Shown piece by piece: positions 46,190 through 57,752 of a stretch of DNA of 64,000 nucleotides. The notes under the pieces are model-generated. The model was not told where the DNA came from. It searched no databases and saw only the letters and a list, made by a program, of their open reading frames with translations. Position 1 is the stretch's first letter; every line of letters starts with the position of its first letter. The stretch comes from Amborella trichopoda (taxonomy: Eukaryota > Streptophyta > Magnoliopsida > Amborellales > Amborellaceae), in NCBI RefSeq assembly GCF_000471905.2, contig NW_006499435.1:708156-772155 (forward strand), given 5' to 3'. Position numbers and translations under genes: made by a program.

Positions 46190-46252
46190 GATGTCTTTTC
46201 TAAGTGTAATCTTCTATCCATCTTTTCTAAGTGTAATCTTCTATCCACCCTC
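46190..46252. repeat. 25-27-bp tandem duplication
   Basis: TTTTCTAAGTGTAATCTTCT followed by ATCCA occurs twice in a row. Confidence 0.85.
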
Positions 46253-46989
46253 CTTTACAAGTGAGAGTGAGGTTGACTTCTAATGCAAATAAGAAAGATT
46301 AGAAAATTTAAATTTTTATTATTGTTATTTCGTTTTTTTATTGGTTAGAATATTTTTTCTCATGTGAGATAGAAGATGATGGACTTTGAATCTTCTGGTG
46401 CGTGAGTTTTTGGTGCCTCGGTTGTTTTGATGAATAGGATAACAATTGGGTTTGTTGGTTTTAAAGTGATTAATATAAATTATGTTTGGTTAGGATAAGG
46501 CTTACAATGAAGTAGTTTGATCGGATCCACATGAGTTTTAGGGATAGATAGTTTATTTTTTGTTAGATTTTTATTTTATTTATTTATTTATTCTTTTAAA
46601 TGTATTTAAAAGAGGAGATATCATATCTTTGTTAATAGAGAATTGATGATTGAGTCAAGAGTTGATATTGTCAAAAAAAATCATAGAATGGATTGCCTTG
46701 GAGACCTAGATAAAAAGTATAATCTCTGAAAACCTTTATTTTCATTTTTATTTTTCTAATTTATTTTCTCCCTACATCAATTTCGACTTCCCCGTAGGAA
46801 ATTAAGAATAGATAAGCACTGTGTCCAGCTTTGTGACTCTGTCCCAAATTTCCATGAAGACCTGAGTTAAGTTGCCAAGGATACCTCTCTATCAGCTAGT
46901 CCATTATTGGAGGTCAACAGATTTCATGCTTTTGTGGGATCATTCTATCCATTTATTTCCTTGGATAAAATCCAGTCTAGGCGTATTTT

Positions 46990-47190
46990 TATGACCTGAA
47001 ATTTTGGAGATGTGACCTCTTCAACCAAGAAACTTACCCTAAAAAATAAAAAATAAATAAATAAAAATAAAATGATATTCAAATATGGTATTGAAAGACC
47101 TGAAATCTTGGAGATGTGACCTCTTCAACCAAACAACTTACCTTTAAAAACGAAAACAAAAAAAGTACATTCAAATATGGTATTGAAAAT
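46990..47190. repeat. ~105-bp direct duplication, family D-like
   Basis: GACCTGAAAT(T/C)TTGGAGATGTG with ACCTCTTCAACCAA, a lysine-codon-like A-rich stretch and ATTCAAATATGGTATTGAAA occurs twice (starting near 46992 and 47098). Confidence 0.75.
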
Positions 47191-47231
47191 TATAACATCC
47201 CATGATTGAATATAGATGGTATATTTTTTGT

Positions 47232-47625
47232 GAAAAAGTTTATACAAGGTTGCAATTTTAAAATATAGAATTAAAGTCCACCCAAAAAATCTGCACTAAA
47301 AATGTTTTTTGAAGTTATAAATCCATATAATTGATCATCTCAACATCAAGATGTATGAATATGAAAAGAAGAAATGACTTTGAGTCCCAAAAATAGTGCA
47401 TCTTACAACATGTTATCTGGACCATCTGTTTTCAATATTTTCATGTGCTTATAGATCTACTTGAATTGAACTATTTTTAAAGTCTAAAATTTTATAAATA
47501 GATATGAAAATGGATTATGAGGCCATCCTAAAAATTTTTACACCAAAATTATATGTAACGATAAGATTTGGGGGTGCACGTTTATTGAGATTGTTTAGGG
47601 TTGCAACCTTACGCAAACTGCACCC
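47232..47625 (-). mobile_element. Divergent MITE of the family A superfamily
   Basis: Left GAAAAAGTTTATACAAGGTT, then GCAATTTTAAAA; right GATTGTTTAGGGTTGCAACC, then CGCAAACTGCACCC. The interior has the family A order (TTGATCATCTCAACATCAAG, CTTATAGATCTACTTG). Its TIR core is AAGGTTGCAA instead of AGAGCC. A truncated relative is at 59427-59622. Confidence 0.65.
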
Positions 47626-47964
47626 AAATTTTTAAGGGTGCGATCTCATTGGAGAACTCAAATCTAAGTCTCTCTTCTTCTTCTTTTAGTTTAAAGAAAA
47701 TGGCTATCTGATAATTGTTAAGTGGATTCGAAATTTCGTAAATAAAATCGTTCATTGTAGCTCTTTCACCCAAGAGAGTCAAGATACAATATGCTATTGC
47801 GAAATCACAATATATTTCCTCATATGATGAATCCTCAAGATGTTCCTTTTCTTATAAGAGTTCAAGAGATCCTCTCATGTGATTGTAAAGTTCATTTTAT
47901 TTAGAGTAACTTTTAGGTGCTCATAAAACTATTAATTGGAATTACACTTTATTATGGATAATTA

Positions 47965-48280
47965 TTTGGTGCATCCATGCCCGCATCTGTTACTACGCAG
48001 GCTTGGAGATCTACACCATCCATCAAAGAAAGTGTAGATCTACACCATAAATAAAAGTCAGCTAAAGAAAAAGTAAAATCAACAGCTCAAATATTTTCTC
48101 CAAAAAATATCATTTTTAGTTTTAAAATTTTATTTATTTTTACAGATTAATAATGCACATGTTAACGATTATATATTATCTAAAAAATATTGAATTCTAT
48201 TACAAAAGTAAAGAATTAAGGGGCCCATATTTCTACATGCTAGTCAGTGGAATCATAGAAACCGTGTCCTTTTATTATTA
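47965..48280. repeat. Dispersed repeat family I, copy 2
   Basis: CAGGCTTGGAGATCTACACC at the left and GGCCCATATTTCTACATGC, then AAACCGTGTCC at the right. It is present in the opposite orientation at 60235-60520. Probably a small transposon. Confidence 0.55.
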
Positions 48281-48416
48281 TTTCTTTTTTAAATAGAGTT
48301 TAACGAAATCACTGAAGTCACCGTAATGTGTTAGTGTTTTTTTTTTTTTAGGAGAAACAATATGCTGGTTTTGAGAGCTAGGTTTTGACCTCTAGGTTTT
48401 AGAGGTTATATAAAAA

Positions 48417-48931
48417 GGGGAAAACTTTCTATATTCCCTCTACAACATAGAAGTTCTATCCTCCCTCTACCATCCAGCCGTCTATTTTTTATCAAGAGAG
48501 CCACTCATCGTTTAATCTTAGATCCGACATCTCAAAGTATTTTATTTTTAGTTTTTTTTAATACAAATATTTTGAATATGAAATTTGGTACGTGCCATCT
48601 TCTTATTGGGACGCACCTATAAAAAATATTAACAATAATTTTTCGATAAAATATAATGACCAAAATACCCCTTAAAACTTTTAGGGGTATTTTGCTCATT
48701 TTATTTTATTGAAATTTTTTTTTACATATATTTTTCGTTAGTGCGAGTTTAATAGAGGAATGGATGTCTAAAATTTTGTGTCAAAATAGTTTATAAAATA
48801 AAAATAAAAATAAAATAGTGTAGAGACATGACATTGTGATTGGGGCAATCTTAACCGTTCATTCAAAAATGGGCGGTTGGATAAAAGGGAGGATAGAACT
48901 TCTATGTTGGGAGAACATAGAAAGCTTTCCC
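48417..48931 (+). mobile_element. MITE family C, copy C4
   Basis: 515 bp, nearly full length: left GGGGAAAACTTTCTATATTC, then CATAGAAGTTCTATCCTCCC; right GGGAGGATAGAACTTCTATG, then AGAAAGCTTTCCC. The TIRs match over about 45 bp. The flanks have no clean direct repeat. Confidence 0.8.
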
Positions 48932-49341
48932 TAATCGAAGGACCCACAAGTCCCTTAGACAGTTGTTCTAAGTTAAAAAGTGGTTAGCTAAAAACCCTTT
49001 TAAAAAAATTTCAGAACAATTTTTTTTTTTTTTTTTTGGAAAGTTTGGAAAAGTGAGATTTCCAAAATAAGTTTCTCAGTCTTTAAATTAAAGAAACAAA
49101 ATGTTACCATATCATATCATTTTTAAACTTTTAAAAATGTCTTAACTTATTATCCTCCGTCTTCTATGTCAATTTGACCAACAAGGTATTAATATTGATT
49201 TATTATTGACTAATTAAATCGTGAACTAAAGTTTTATGTTTTTCTTGAAACTAATGTAATTGTTACCGAAAAATATACACATATATAACCACGCATTCTG
49301 TAAGCTCCATTTTGTCACTCAAATCCGAATTAATCATTTTT

Positions 49342-49361
49342 NNNNNNNNNNNNNNNNNNNN
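49342..49361. other. Assembly gap (20 N) with duplicated edge
   Basis: Just right of the gap, CTAATAAACATTTGGCGGCT, then ATAG, occurs twice (49362 and 49409), separated by an AT microsatellite. This suggests an unresolved or duplicated contig end. Confidence 0.9.
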
Positions 49362-50176
49362 CTAATAAACATTTGGCGGCTATAGTATATATATATATAT
49401 AAGAAAAGCTAATAAACATTTGGCGGCTATAGTGAATAGTAATATAGATGGAATCTCAACCGTCAAATCTTCATCGGATGGTTATACAATTTGCTATGGG
49501 TTAGAATCGTTAACTTGCATATTCATGAAATAAAAGGTGTTTTTTTTTATAAAAATAAAAAGTGCTTGCAATAGCCACACTTTTCTAAACTTACAAAATT
49601 TTAGTATAGTTTAGTGACTTTTGCTCATAGGAATTTGGTGTTTCTTCTTTTTGACCTTAGGGCTGCTGGTTATTTTTCTGTCTTTAATTCCAACCAATAA
49701 TAGAAAATGTTATGGAGAAAAGGCTGATGATAATGATAATAGAAATGTTGAAATGTATCATTTCCTCTTTTTTTTCATTGTCAAAGTCATTTTCCTGATT
49801 TGTTGTTCCATAACTTATATCACGGGCAGCGCGTGATTGACTTGAATGCCTCATTAGACTCTTTCCACTTATGAATTTTCCCACTAAGAAAAAGCATATA
49901 TAACAATTAGTTACATTAAATTAAGGGAAAATAAACATATATTTTTAACCCTAATAGAACTCAAAAAACGACATATAACGATTTAATTTTGGTCACAAGT
50001 TGGATTGCCCACCCACTTAATCAATTCGAATTAGGTCGAACAGGTGAAAAATCATCTTAAAAAATTAATGAAAAGAAAATTAAGGATGGCATTTAAGGAG
50101 TTTATGGATGGAAGCGCTAGATATTTGTCAACCCCAAGTAGTGGCCTTTAATCATGTCTATAGAGAGGCAAGTGAT

Positions 50177-50900
50177 TGTTGGATTTAGTGCTATCCAAAG
50201 TCACCCACATTAGAAAATCTCATATTATGTATTTGATATCAAGTGGAGATAGTTGGATTTTGTACTATCCAAAATCCCCCGCATTAGAAAATCCCATTTT
50301 ATGTGGGATTAAGATATTTTTTTCAAATGCATAAGATGCAAGGTTTGTAAAGAATTCGTGTGTCCTATTTGGGTCACCATGTGGGAATGGTGGTTCCTCT
50401 ATAGAGAGAGGGGGGGCACAACTTCCTATGCATAAGATATAAAGTTTCATCCTAGAAAGAAGATAGTTTGCTTTGGACATAAATATTGGAATGATGCCCG
50501 AAGATTGAGAGGTTTATTTCTTGTAGAGAAGTGGTTTTTTTAAACTCCTAAAGATGGAAAAGTTCATTTTTTTGTAAAAAAATAGTTTCCATTGAGATTT
50601 TGGGTGATTTTTTTTTTAGTTAGAGAAAAAATCAGTTTCTCATTGCTTTTGCATTTCTTATTTGATGTTGTTGGTAATAGTTGTCAGAAGTAAAGAGAAT
50701 GAAGGGAGAGTGGTTTAAAAGATTTTGCTAGAGTGTGTTTTTATCGAGATTTGTTTCAAAATCTTTGATGTAACTTTTATTGATAGAGTGGATTTCAGTT
50801 TGTAACCCTTTTAGGATGAACCACATAAATCTTTACGTTTTTGTTGTATGTGTTTCATACTTTATTTTTCATATTTCATTTGTCAAATATTAACCCAACG
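50177..50900 (+). mobile_element. Probable LTR, family G, copy G2
   Basis: TGTTGGATTTAGTGCTATCC starts it, and the head is repeated at about 50249 (TTGGATTTTGTACTATCC). Downstream blocks match G1 in order: TATTTGGGTCACCATGTGGG, AACTTTTATTGATAGAGTGG, ACCACATAAATCTTTACG, GTGTTTCATACTTTATTTT. It ends near ACCCAACG. No internal domains. Confidence 0.5.
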
Positions 50901-50910
50901 AGTTTAATGC

Positions 50911-51756
50911 TTTTGCGACCAACAAGTGGTAAGAGAGTACAACAATAACATGACAGTTTCTTTGGCTAAAGATGGGTATCTAGTTGCTCGTTTTTCTTCC
51001 CTATCCTAATGCAGTTGTTTTTCATTTGTAATTCATAAAATTACGTGCTCTTGTCAATAAATAAATAAATAAATAAATAATTAAAAAAAAAAAAAAAAAA
51101 ACGAAAAAAGAAAAACGATGTGACTCACTCAATTTGTCCGGAAACGGTGATTCTCAATTCAAATTGTGAGTCGGGTTGGTCACAACCAAAGTTTCGCCTC
51201 GAAGCCAACATTTTGAGTTTCCACCATCTTTTTACAATTTTTTTGTCGGTTGATAGAACCCATAAAACGTGGGACCCATCTCACATGTGGATCATTTTTA
51301 TGGACGGCCTAGATTTCGTTTTGCTCATACGGAATGGTTAAAAGCATGGCCCTAGGCAATCCGATCCGGCCATCGAAAAAGTGCGTTGGATATCTAGTTT
51401 TTTAGTGATTACGAAGCCAATAATGGCGCATGGAAAGCTGGACTGCATAGAAACACGTAAAATTTCCAAATCGACGGCCAAGATTGATCTTGGAGTATAG
51501 AATTCATAGTGCACTGAGATTAAGAAGATCGTAGATCACAGGTAACCTCAAAGAATGCCATAAAATAGTGATATATTGGAGTATAATTATAATGGAAAAC
51601 GACGAAAATAATTCATCGTGCTCTTCGAATATCAAAAGGTTTTAATTATAGATTTGCCAATTTGCCCTTTTCTTTGAAGAAGATAGAAAATAGGGAATTT
51701 TTGAATATAAGTCATGTTTTCGTTTTGAATTAAAAAATAATTTTATATATTTCATA
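50911..51756. other. Intergenic DNA, no gene seen
   Basis: It contains an (AAAT)n plus A-run (51056-51102) that could be a retroposon tail. The stretch 51110-51560 is of balanced composition and apparently low-copy, without a recognisable coding exon. Confidence 0.5.
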
Positions 51757-51765
51757 TTTTACAAA

Positions 51766-52147
51766 GGGTGCAGTTTCCATACGGACGCCTATGTAGGTGT
51801 AGACGTACGGTGCCTTTCAAATTTTATCATGATATATAATTTTGATGTAAAATGCTATTAGGATTATCTCAAAATCTATTTTTATATCTAATTATAAAAT
51901 TTTAAATTTAAAAAATGGTTAACATCAAGTAGATCTATAAACATATGAAAATCTAAAAAATGGTAAGTGTAGATAGTATGTTGTAAAATGCACATTTTTT
52001 AGACTTAAAATCTTGTTATTTTTCATGGTCATACATCTCGATATCGAGATGAATAATCAAAGGGTTTTTCAACATTAAAACTTCTTTTTCCGATGAATTT
52101 TTGAGGGGCATCCATAGTTCTACATTGTCCTTATATAAACATTGTCC
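51766..52147 (+). mobile_element. MITE family E, copy E2
   Basis: 382 bp. Left GGGTGCAGTTTCCATACGGA, then CGCCTATGTAGG; right GGGGCATCCATAGTTCTACA, then AAACATTGTCC. An exact 9-bp target duplication TTTTACAAA lies at 51757-51765 and 52148-52156. Same family as E1 (18438). Confidence 0.85.
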
Positions 52148-52559
52148 TTTTACAAATAAACCCCCTTTTAAAAAATATTGTATATTTTATTTTTATATCC
52201 TTTTTTGTGAATTAGATTAAGCTCAAGTTTGGTTTGTTGTATTTTGTACCATCGTAATATAAGAAATTTTTTTTTAAAAAAACAACAACAAATAAATAAA
52301 GTTACCAAACTACCCTTGAGTAGTTCAGGGGTAGTTTGGTAGCTTTATTTTTTTATTTTTATAGATATATGATGATGAGAAATATCTATGTACCAAATTC
52401 GAGCTCAATCTGATCCATAAAAAAAAATGAAATTAAAATACATTTTATCTTCTAAAAAAATAGGACTTAATTATAAAATATGAAATATATGGAGAGTATC
52501 TTTATATATCGAAAATAAAACATGACTTATCTGTCAATTTCTCAAGAAAAAGAAATAAA

Positions 52560-52890
52560 GATTAGTGTTGGCATGTGAGAATAGGGTGCCCCCTAACACG
52601 CCTATTCTCATGGGAAGAATTCGAAAGAGCAATTGTAAGAAATATATGTTTACAATAACAAAAACAGATTTTCTACATTAGATTTGGATAATGCTTGTTT
52701 TTATTTAAAAGGCCAAGACATAAACGTACGCGAGGTTTTTTACTGAGAGGGTCGTTTTATTGTAAGTCCATTAAGGAATCCAAACAATATACTCATATTT
52801 ATATAAGCCGATATTTTTCTTACTCCCGCGGGTGTATACAATCGATTTGTTTCCCCTACCAAAACACATGCTACGGATACTTTTTCAGAT
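52560..52890. other. Unassigned segment of distinct composition
   Basis: It differs from the surrounding AT-rich repeats: words such as ACGTACGCGAGG, GAGAGGGTCGTTTTATTG and CTCCCGCGGGTGTATACAAT. Broken frames on both strands give no protein I recognise. It might be an organelle-derived fragment or an old coding remnant. I cannot name it. Confidence 0.3.
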
Positions 52891-53260
52891 GTCAAATTTT
52901 GGGGATGTAATCCCTACAACCCATAGATTAATTGCAGTAAATAAGAAAAAATCTAAAATAAACTCTCTATGTACTAGGAAAAACTAATACTACACAATTG
53001 AATACAGACATCCAATTTTTGAAGGGCTAGATCTAAGTGACAAAATTCAAAATTCAATATTTTTATTTTGAAAATAATCTTATTTTTTTGCTAAATAGTT
53101 TTTAGAGTGACAGACACATAATATGCTTCCGAGGGAGCACAATATGCACTCACAATCTTTTTATAAAGGATGAAGTTTCTATAACGCCTAGCCTTAATGA
53201 AAACGAAATAACGCCTCACCTAAAATCCTCATATAGAAAGTAATTTTGGCAATGGAAGCT

Positions 53261-53640
53261 ACCTCAGCTATAACCTCAGCTTTATTGAATGGCCTAAACA
53301 AGATACGACTTATTTGAAATTAATTGAATGAACAATTTCGAAAAATTCAAATTTTTTTAAGATTCCAGGATTTCTATGGTTCCTTACAATGTCAATTGCC
53401 AATTCTTGGTCATTGAGATTCATGGGTGATTTGAAGCAATATTTAGGGATAGATATTACCTCTCTCTTTCTCCCCTTTCAAACAAATTGAAATGATTGAA
53501 GTTTTCTATTTGGAATCGTATTAGGTCTAATTCCTATTACTTTGGCCGGATTATTTCTAACTGCATATTTATAATACAGACGTGAGGATCAGTTGGATCT
53601 TTATAATACAGACGTGAGGATCAGTTGGATCTTTGATTGA
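53261..53640 (+). other. Nuclear plastid DNA insertion (NUPT): petL 3' end, spacer, petG
   Basis: The left part (ATAACCTCAGCTTTATTG, then GGCCTAAACAAGATACGACT, then TATTTGA) matches the 3' end of chloroplast petL (…ITSALFIGLNKIRLI, stop), with a small deletion. It is followed by the petL-petG spacer and petG. In chloroplast genomes these genes lie in this order and orientation, so the piece was transferred as one block. It sits inside MITE B4. Confidence 0.85.
53492..53636 (+). pseudogene. petG: petG pseudogene (cytochrome b6f subunit V), plastid-derived
   Basis: It starts ATGATTGAAGTTTTCTATTT and matches the 37-residue petG product ([20 protein letters not shown] in chloroplasts). One T is missing in the early TTTTT run, which shifts the frame. 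Near the end a 32-bp segment (TTATAATACAGACGTGAGGA and 12 more bases) is tandemly duplicated before the TGA. PetG is a small thylakoid subunit of the b6f complex and has no function when nuclear without a transit peptide. The copy is therefore a dead transfer. Confidence 0.9.
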
Positions 53641-54049
53641 GTAAGATTCACTGTTTTTTACCTACTCTTCATGATGGCTCTAAAATCAATTTCCAACACT
53701 GACACTAAAATTTGAAACTCAAAAAATGATATAGATCTTGTGGATTTATAAATGATCTAGATAATTTGTTACATACATTATTTTAGAGCTTGAAATCGTT
53801 TTTTTTTTTTTTTCACATTATAATATTCAAGCCAAGATGATCGATGTAAAGGTTTTCTAATACTTAAATTACAATTTTTTATGAGTTATGAGGTGAGGCT
53901 TTACTTATTTTGAGTTGTTATCTTTATCAAACTATTTTCATTATGTGAAAAAAACAAAAAAATGATTTACATAGTGCGCTATTCATGTCATCTTCCCTCT
54001 CCAAGCACGTGCGCATATATACTATGCTCCCTCGAGCATATTTATTTCC

Positions 54050-54355
54050 ACTCCCAGAAAACTTACTCTGGAAAATTTTGAGAACCACCTATAGGGTTCC
54101 CTAGATGCTTATTATGGAGAGAAAAAATTTGAAATTTGAGTTTTTTATACTTATGTCCCACCATCTAAAAATTGGATAGTTTGTATTCAATCACAAGACA
54201 TTATTTGTTTTAGGAAATTTTTTTTTTTAGATTACTTTATAGGTTGAAGGGGTTACATCCCCAAATTTGAGATCCTAAAATCAACTCTAGGTGGGGTTTT
54301 CCCTGAGGGAGTAAATGGACAATATACTCCCACGGTAGTATAACATCTTTTTGTA
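54050..54355. repeat. Dispersed repeat family D, copy
   Basis: It contains GGGGTTACATCCCCAAATTT, GAGATCCTAAAATCAACTCT and GAGGGAGTAAATGGACAATA, matching 17480-17590. An inverted, diverged relative lies at 52895-53160 on the other side of B4. Confidence 0.5.
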
Positions 54356-54359
54356 CAGC

Positions 54360-55455
54360 GTACATTAAGAAAAAACCCTGGGCCACTGATATCAAAATGA
54401 CAGGACTTACGCTTGACGTTCATCTTGGGCTCCGGTTTCCTCAGCCAAAGACAATATCAACGTCGCCTAGAAACAAAAAATTTATGGTTAAGAGGGATGA
54501 GCTATTTAACATTTTATTTTATTTATTTTGATTTGATTACAACAAGCTCATAAAAAGTTACAAGGTTGCAATTGAAAAAATGTCAAATTAATTGATCTTT
54601 TAATGAATTTATTTAATTTTTCTTACAAATATTATTATAGTTTTAATCATGATTATCAAGACCAAGCCAGATCATATGCTCTGACCGGTCAGACTGTCGT
54701 TCTTAAGCAACCGATCAAAATCATGATTTGCAGCTATTTTTAAACGATTGGACCATCTGTTATTTGACATGTTCATCTTGCTAACTAAAGTTGATAAATA
54801 CTTTGCACTTTTTTTACAGGTATGAATCTCTCACTCTCTTGATAATATTTTATAGGGATTATTTACAAAGAGATCATTTATCTTTCATATAAGGAAGTTA
54901 TAATTATTTTTGTCCTTTAGAATTCAAAATGAGTGTTTGTAAGAGTGTCATTGATTAGACAAAAAGCTAAAAAAAAAATTTCAGACTTCCAATTTGACAT
55001 CCAATCAATAAAAATAGTTGTAACTTCCAATTCTCAGACTTCATTACTCATCCCAAGCCATCCAATTTGACATCTAATGAGTGAGAATAATTGAAACTTT
55101 TTTGTCCCAAAGACAAATGGTCACTTTGTTGACAATTGATTCAATTAACAATAATTGAATCGATTTTGATTAGATCAAACCTCTCAAGAATAGAATGGCA
55201 TTTAGACCCCGGTTACTATAATTTTAACATTGACACAATTTTAAAAGTGTCCTTCAATTTATACAACACCCAACATGAAGAGATAAGTTTGTTTATTCTA
55301 TTCTCATTTGCCCAAAAGGGCAAAATAGCATCCTTACTTTTGATACAATAAGTTAACAGGTAATAACCCCAAGTAGTTAAGCAGCGTCGCTTGGTGGGGT
55401 AGTTGACATAAATAAGCCAGCAAGCCAAATAGTTAAGCACCACGTAGTCATTTGG
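54360..55455. other. AT-rich intergenic DNA, no gene seen
   Basis: It includes a one-sided hAT-like patch with GATTATCAAGACCAAGCC and GACCGGTCAGAC (54650-54735) and repeated GACATCTAATGAGT-type phrases. No gene is supported. Confidence 0.5.
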
Positions 55456-56400
55456 GGATTTAGAAAGAGAGAGAGAGAGAGAGCTATTTGTTTGTTGGTG
55501 CATGATCGTGATAATGTTCTAAATGGTGCCAATTGCACAATAGAGAGAGGGAGCATTTTTTCTGATTTCTTGCTGCCAGGGGAGAGAGAGAAATTGAAGG
55601 GAGACTGTCAATTTTGTTGCATGAATAAAGATAATTACCAACCGAGAGAGATTAAGGATGTTGAGAAAGGATATAATTTAAAATGCTTTCATTTTAAAAA
55701 TTTTATTAAATATGACACCAATAGGCGATAAGATGAGATAGGTATGATTTCAATATGCGATAAGATGAGATAGAGCACACTTAAGTGACTCAGTACAACA
55801 ACAATTATGAAGTACGAGTTAGTTCTAATAGAAGACTAAAAAAAGAAAAAGGGTAAACTCAAAAGGATATGGTTGAATATAATAAGAAATGATATGGAGA
55901 TTTATGGCCTCACTAAAAATATCTTTTAATAGAAATAATGGACCACGATTCATGTAGCCTACTCCAATTAATTAAAAAAAATTATGATGATTAGAGGATT
56001 CATGTAGCCGACTCCAATTAATTAAAAAACATTTTATGAAGATAAGATAAATTAAGGAGAAAAAAAAAGGCACTACTAACTTGTTAATGCCTACTTAGAA
56101 AAGTCTTTATTTTTGATGTCTAGAGCGAGATAGTATTCTTCATTTGTTTCTGCATAGTAGAGAGAGAGAGCACTCTTTTTTTTGTGCTCCCTAGTGTGAG
56201 AGAGAAAGAGCACCAAATTTATTGCCGCCTAGACAGAGATTAAAAAGGGTAGAGAGCATTCCTCAATTGTTGTCTCCCTGATGCAGAGAGAGAGCTCATC
56301 GATTCTGCCGCCATTAAAGAGGGAGAGAGCTCCTCAATCGTTGCCGCCATTAAAGAGAGAGAGGGGAGAGCGCCTATATAATTTTGCCAAGGAAATAAGT
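55455..56400. repeat. GAGAGA-rich region
   Basis: Interspersed GAGAGAGAG blocks (55467-55484, 56158-56170, 56285-56375). Between 56285 and 56360, GCCGCCATTAAAGAG followed by GAGAGAG occurs twice. Non-coding. Confidence 0.6.
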
Positions 56401-56468
56401 ATAGGTTCTCAATCTCTTTCTCTATAAGTAATACGACAACCAAATTAACTAGCATTAACTGATCAAAA

Positions 56469-56850
56469 AAATTTATATAAGTGCGAGGCGGGTCGAATCA
56501 ATTAAATTAAGACACACCTCAAAAATTTCATTAGAAGATGTTGTTTTCATATCCAAATATCTTCAAATTAATCATCTCGATCTCAAGATGCGTGAATATG
56601 AAAAAAAATAGATTTCAAGTTTTAGAAATAATGTATCTTATAATGTATTTTTGGACCATCAATTTTCAAGTTTTCTTATATATGCTCGATCTACACAATT
56701 TTTTAACCTTTAAATTCTATAATTAGAGATAAAAATATATTTTAAGGCTAGTACAAATATTTCGAGTAATGTAACCACATTTTTTCGATAGTATTTGAAA
56801 GTGCGCTTTATTTTGATTGTTTAGAGCCTCGGCTTTATACAAACCCCACC
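56469..56850 (-). mobile_element. MITE family A, copy A8
   Basis: Right end GATTGTTTAGAGCCTCGGCT, then TTATACAAACCCCACC. The left end is degraded (AATTTATATAAGTGCGAGGC, palindrome lost). The interior is typical (TCATCTCGATCTCAAGATGC, AAATAGATTTCAAGTTTTAG). Confidence 0.75.
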
Positions 56851-57207
56851 TCTTCTTCTAAATACATTGGGTGTCACTATTAAAATTGAACCGTGGCCAT
56901 ATAACATATTTTACAAAATAAAAAAATCGAGTGGAAAATTTGCTGACTAAGTCCTAGAGTTGCAAACAGTTCAAGTCGTCGCCCATTTTCCAAATGATTA
57001 ATATATTCATAGCAATTTTCCTTGGATTTTATTTAAATTTAAGAACAAAAGATCTCCTAGTCGGCAGAAGTACATTATCCATCTAATGTTTGCGGCCAAA
57101 TTTTCCCTAAGATTATCTTTTAGATCCCAAATTTCGAATATAATTTCTAGCACCTGAACCAACCTCAAACAGAAAAAAATAACTCTTATTCTCTTTGTGC
57201 TTAAAAA

Positions 57208-57456
57208 TAATAGCATCCCAAGATTACACCAGAACCTTATATTTTTTTTGAGGGAAAGATCAAGAACTCAAAATCCGAGTTCTTTTCCTTAGAAACGATC
57301 ATCTAATTAATTACACATGGATTCCAAAATTTCAAAAGCATCCCAATATTACACTAGAACCTTATATTTTTTGGAGGGAAAGATCAACCCAAAATCCGAA
57401 TTCTTTTCCTGAGAAACGATCATCTAATTAATTACACATGGATTCCAAAATTTCAA
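57208..57456. repeat. ~120-130-bp tandem duplication
   Basis: Two adjacent copies containing GCATCCCAA(G/T)ATTACAC, AGAACCTTATATTTTTT, GAGGGAAAGATCAA and AACGATCATCTAATTAATTA, ending CACATGGATTCCAAAATTTC. The copies differ by a few substitutions and a short deletion, so the duplication is fairly recent. It ends about 300 bp upstream of the next gene. Confidence 0.85.
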
Positions 57457-57676
57457 ATTAAAAAATTCCCAATTTTGCCTGAGAGGATAAATGTATACTA
57501 TGTCCCTGAGGGAGCGTAGTATTATTTCCACATAAAATTGAATCAACAAGTCATCAATTAATAAATTAATTAATTTGCTTTTTAGTTAAACTTTTCAAAA
57601 ATTAATTAATTTCATATGTATCACGAGAAAAAATAATTAATTCCGTATACATCACGAGAAAATTTATATAATTTGA

Positions 57677-57683
57677 TATATAA
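57677..57683 (+). promoter_or_regulatory. TATA box of the At5g23160-like gene
   Basis: TATATAA in the context GATATATAAGCG lies 76 bp upstream of the first ATG, giving a leader of about 40-45 nt. Confidence 0.55.
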
Positions 57684-57752
57684 GCGACGCTACGCCCATT
57701 ACGCGGCTGTCTGAAAAATCCGAGTCTTTTCACTAAAAACCCCTTCATATCC

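Larger units (their letters stand above)
53168..53943 (-). mobile_element. MITE family B, copy B4, split by plastid DNA
   Basis: The pieces are 53168-53260 and about 53660-53943. The left end GGATGAAGTTTCTATAACGC, then CTAGCC, and the right end GAGGTGAGGCTTTACTTATT, then TTATCAAACTATTTTCA bracket an interior matching B3 (AATTTGAAACTCAAAAAATG, ATAGATCTTGTGGA, CAAGATGATCGATGTAAAG). Between them lies about 380 bp of chloroplast sequence. Confidence 0.7.

Noticed and set aside
52695..52910. 71-residue basic open frame
   Set aside because: Several broken frames overlap it on both strands; I could not match it to any family, so it is reported only as an unassigned segment.
54656..54735. Short inverted repeat around TCATGATT as a complete MITE
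   Set aside because: The two arms are only ~70 bp apart and the sequence reads as one end of a larger, unlocated element.
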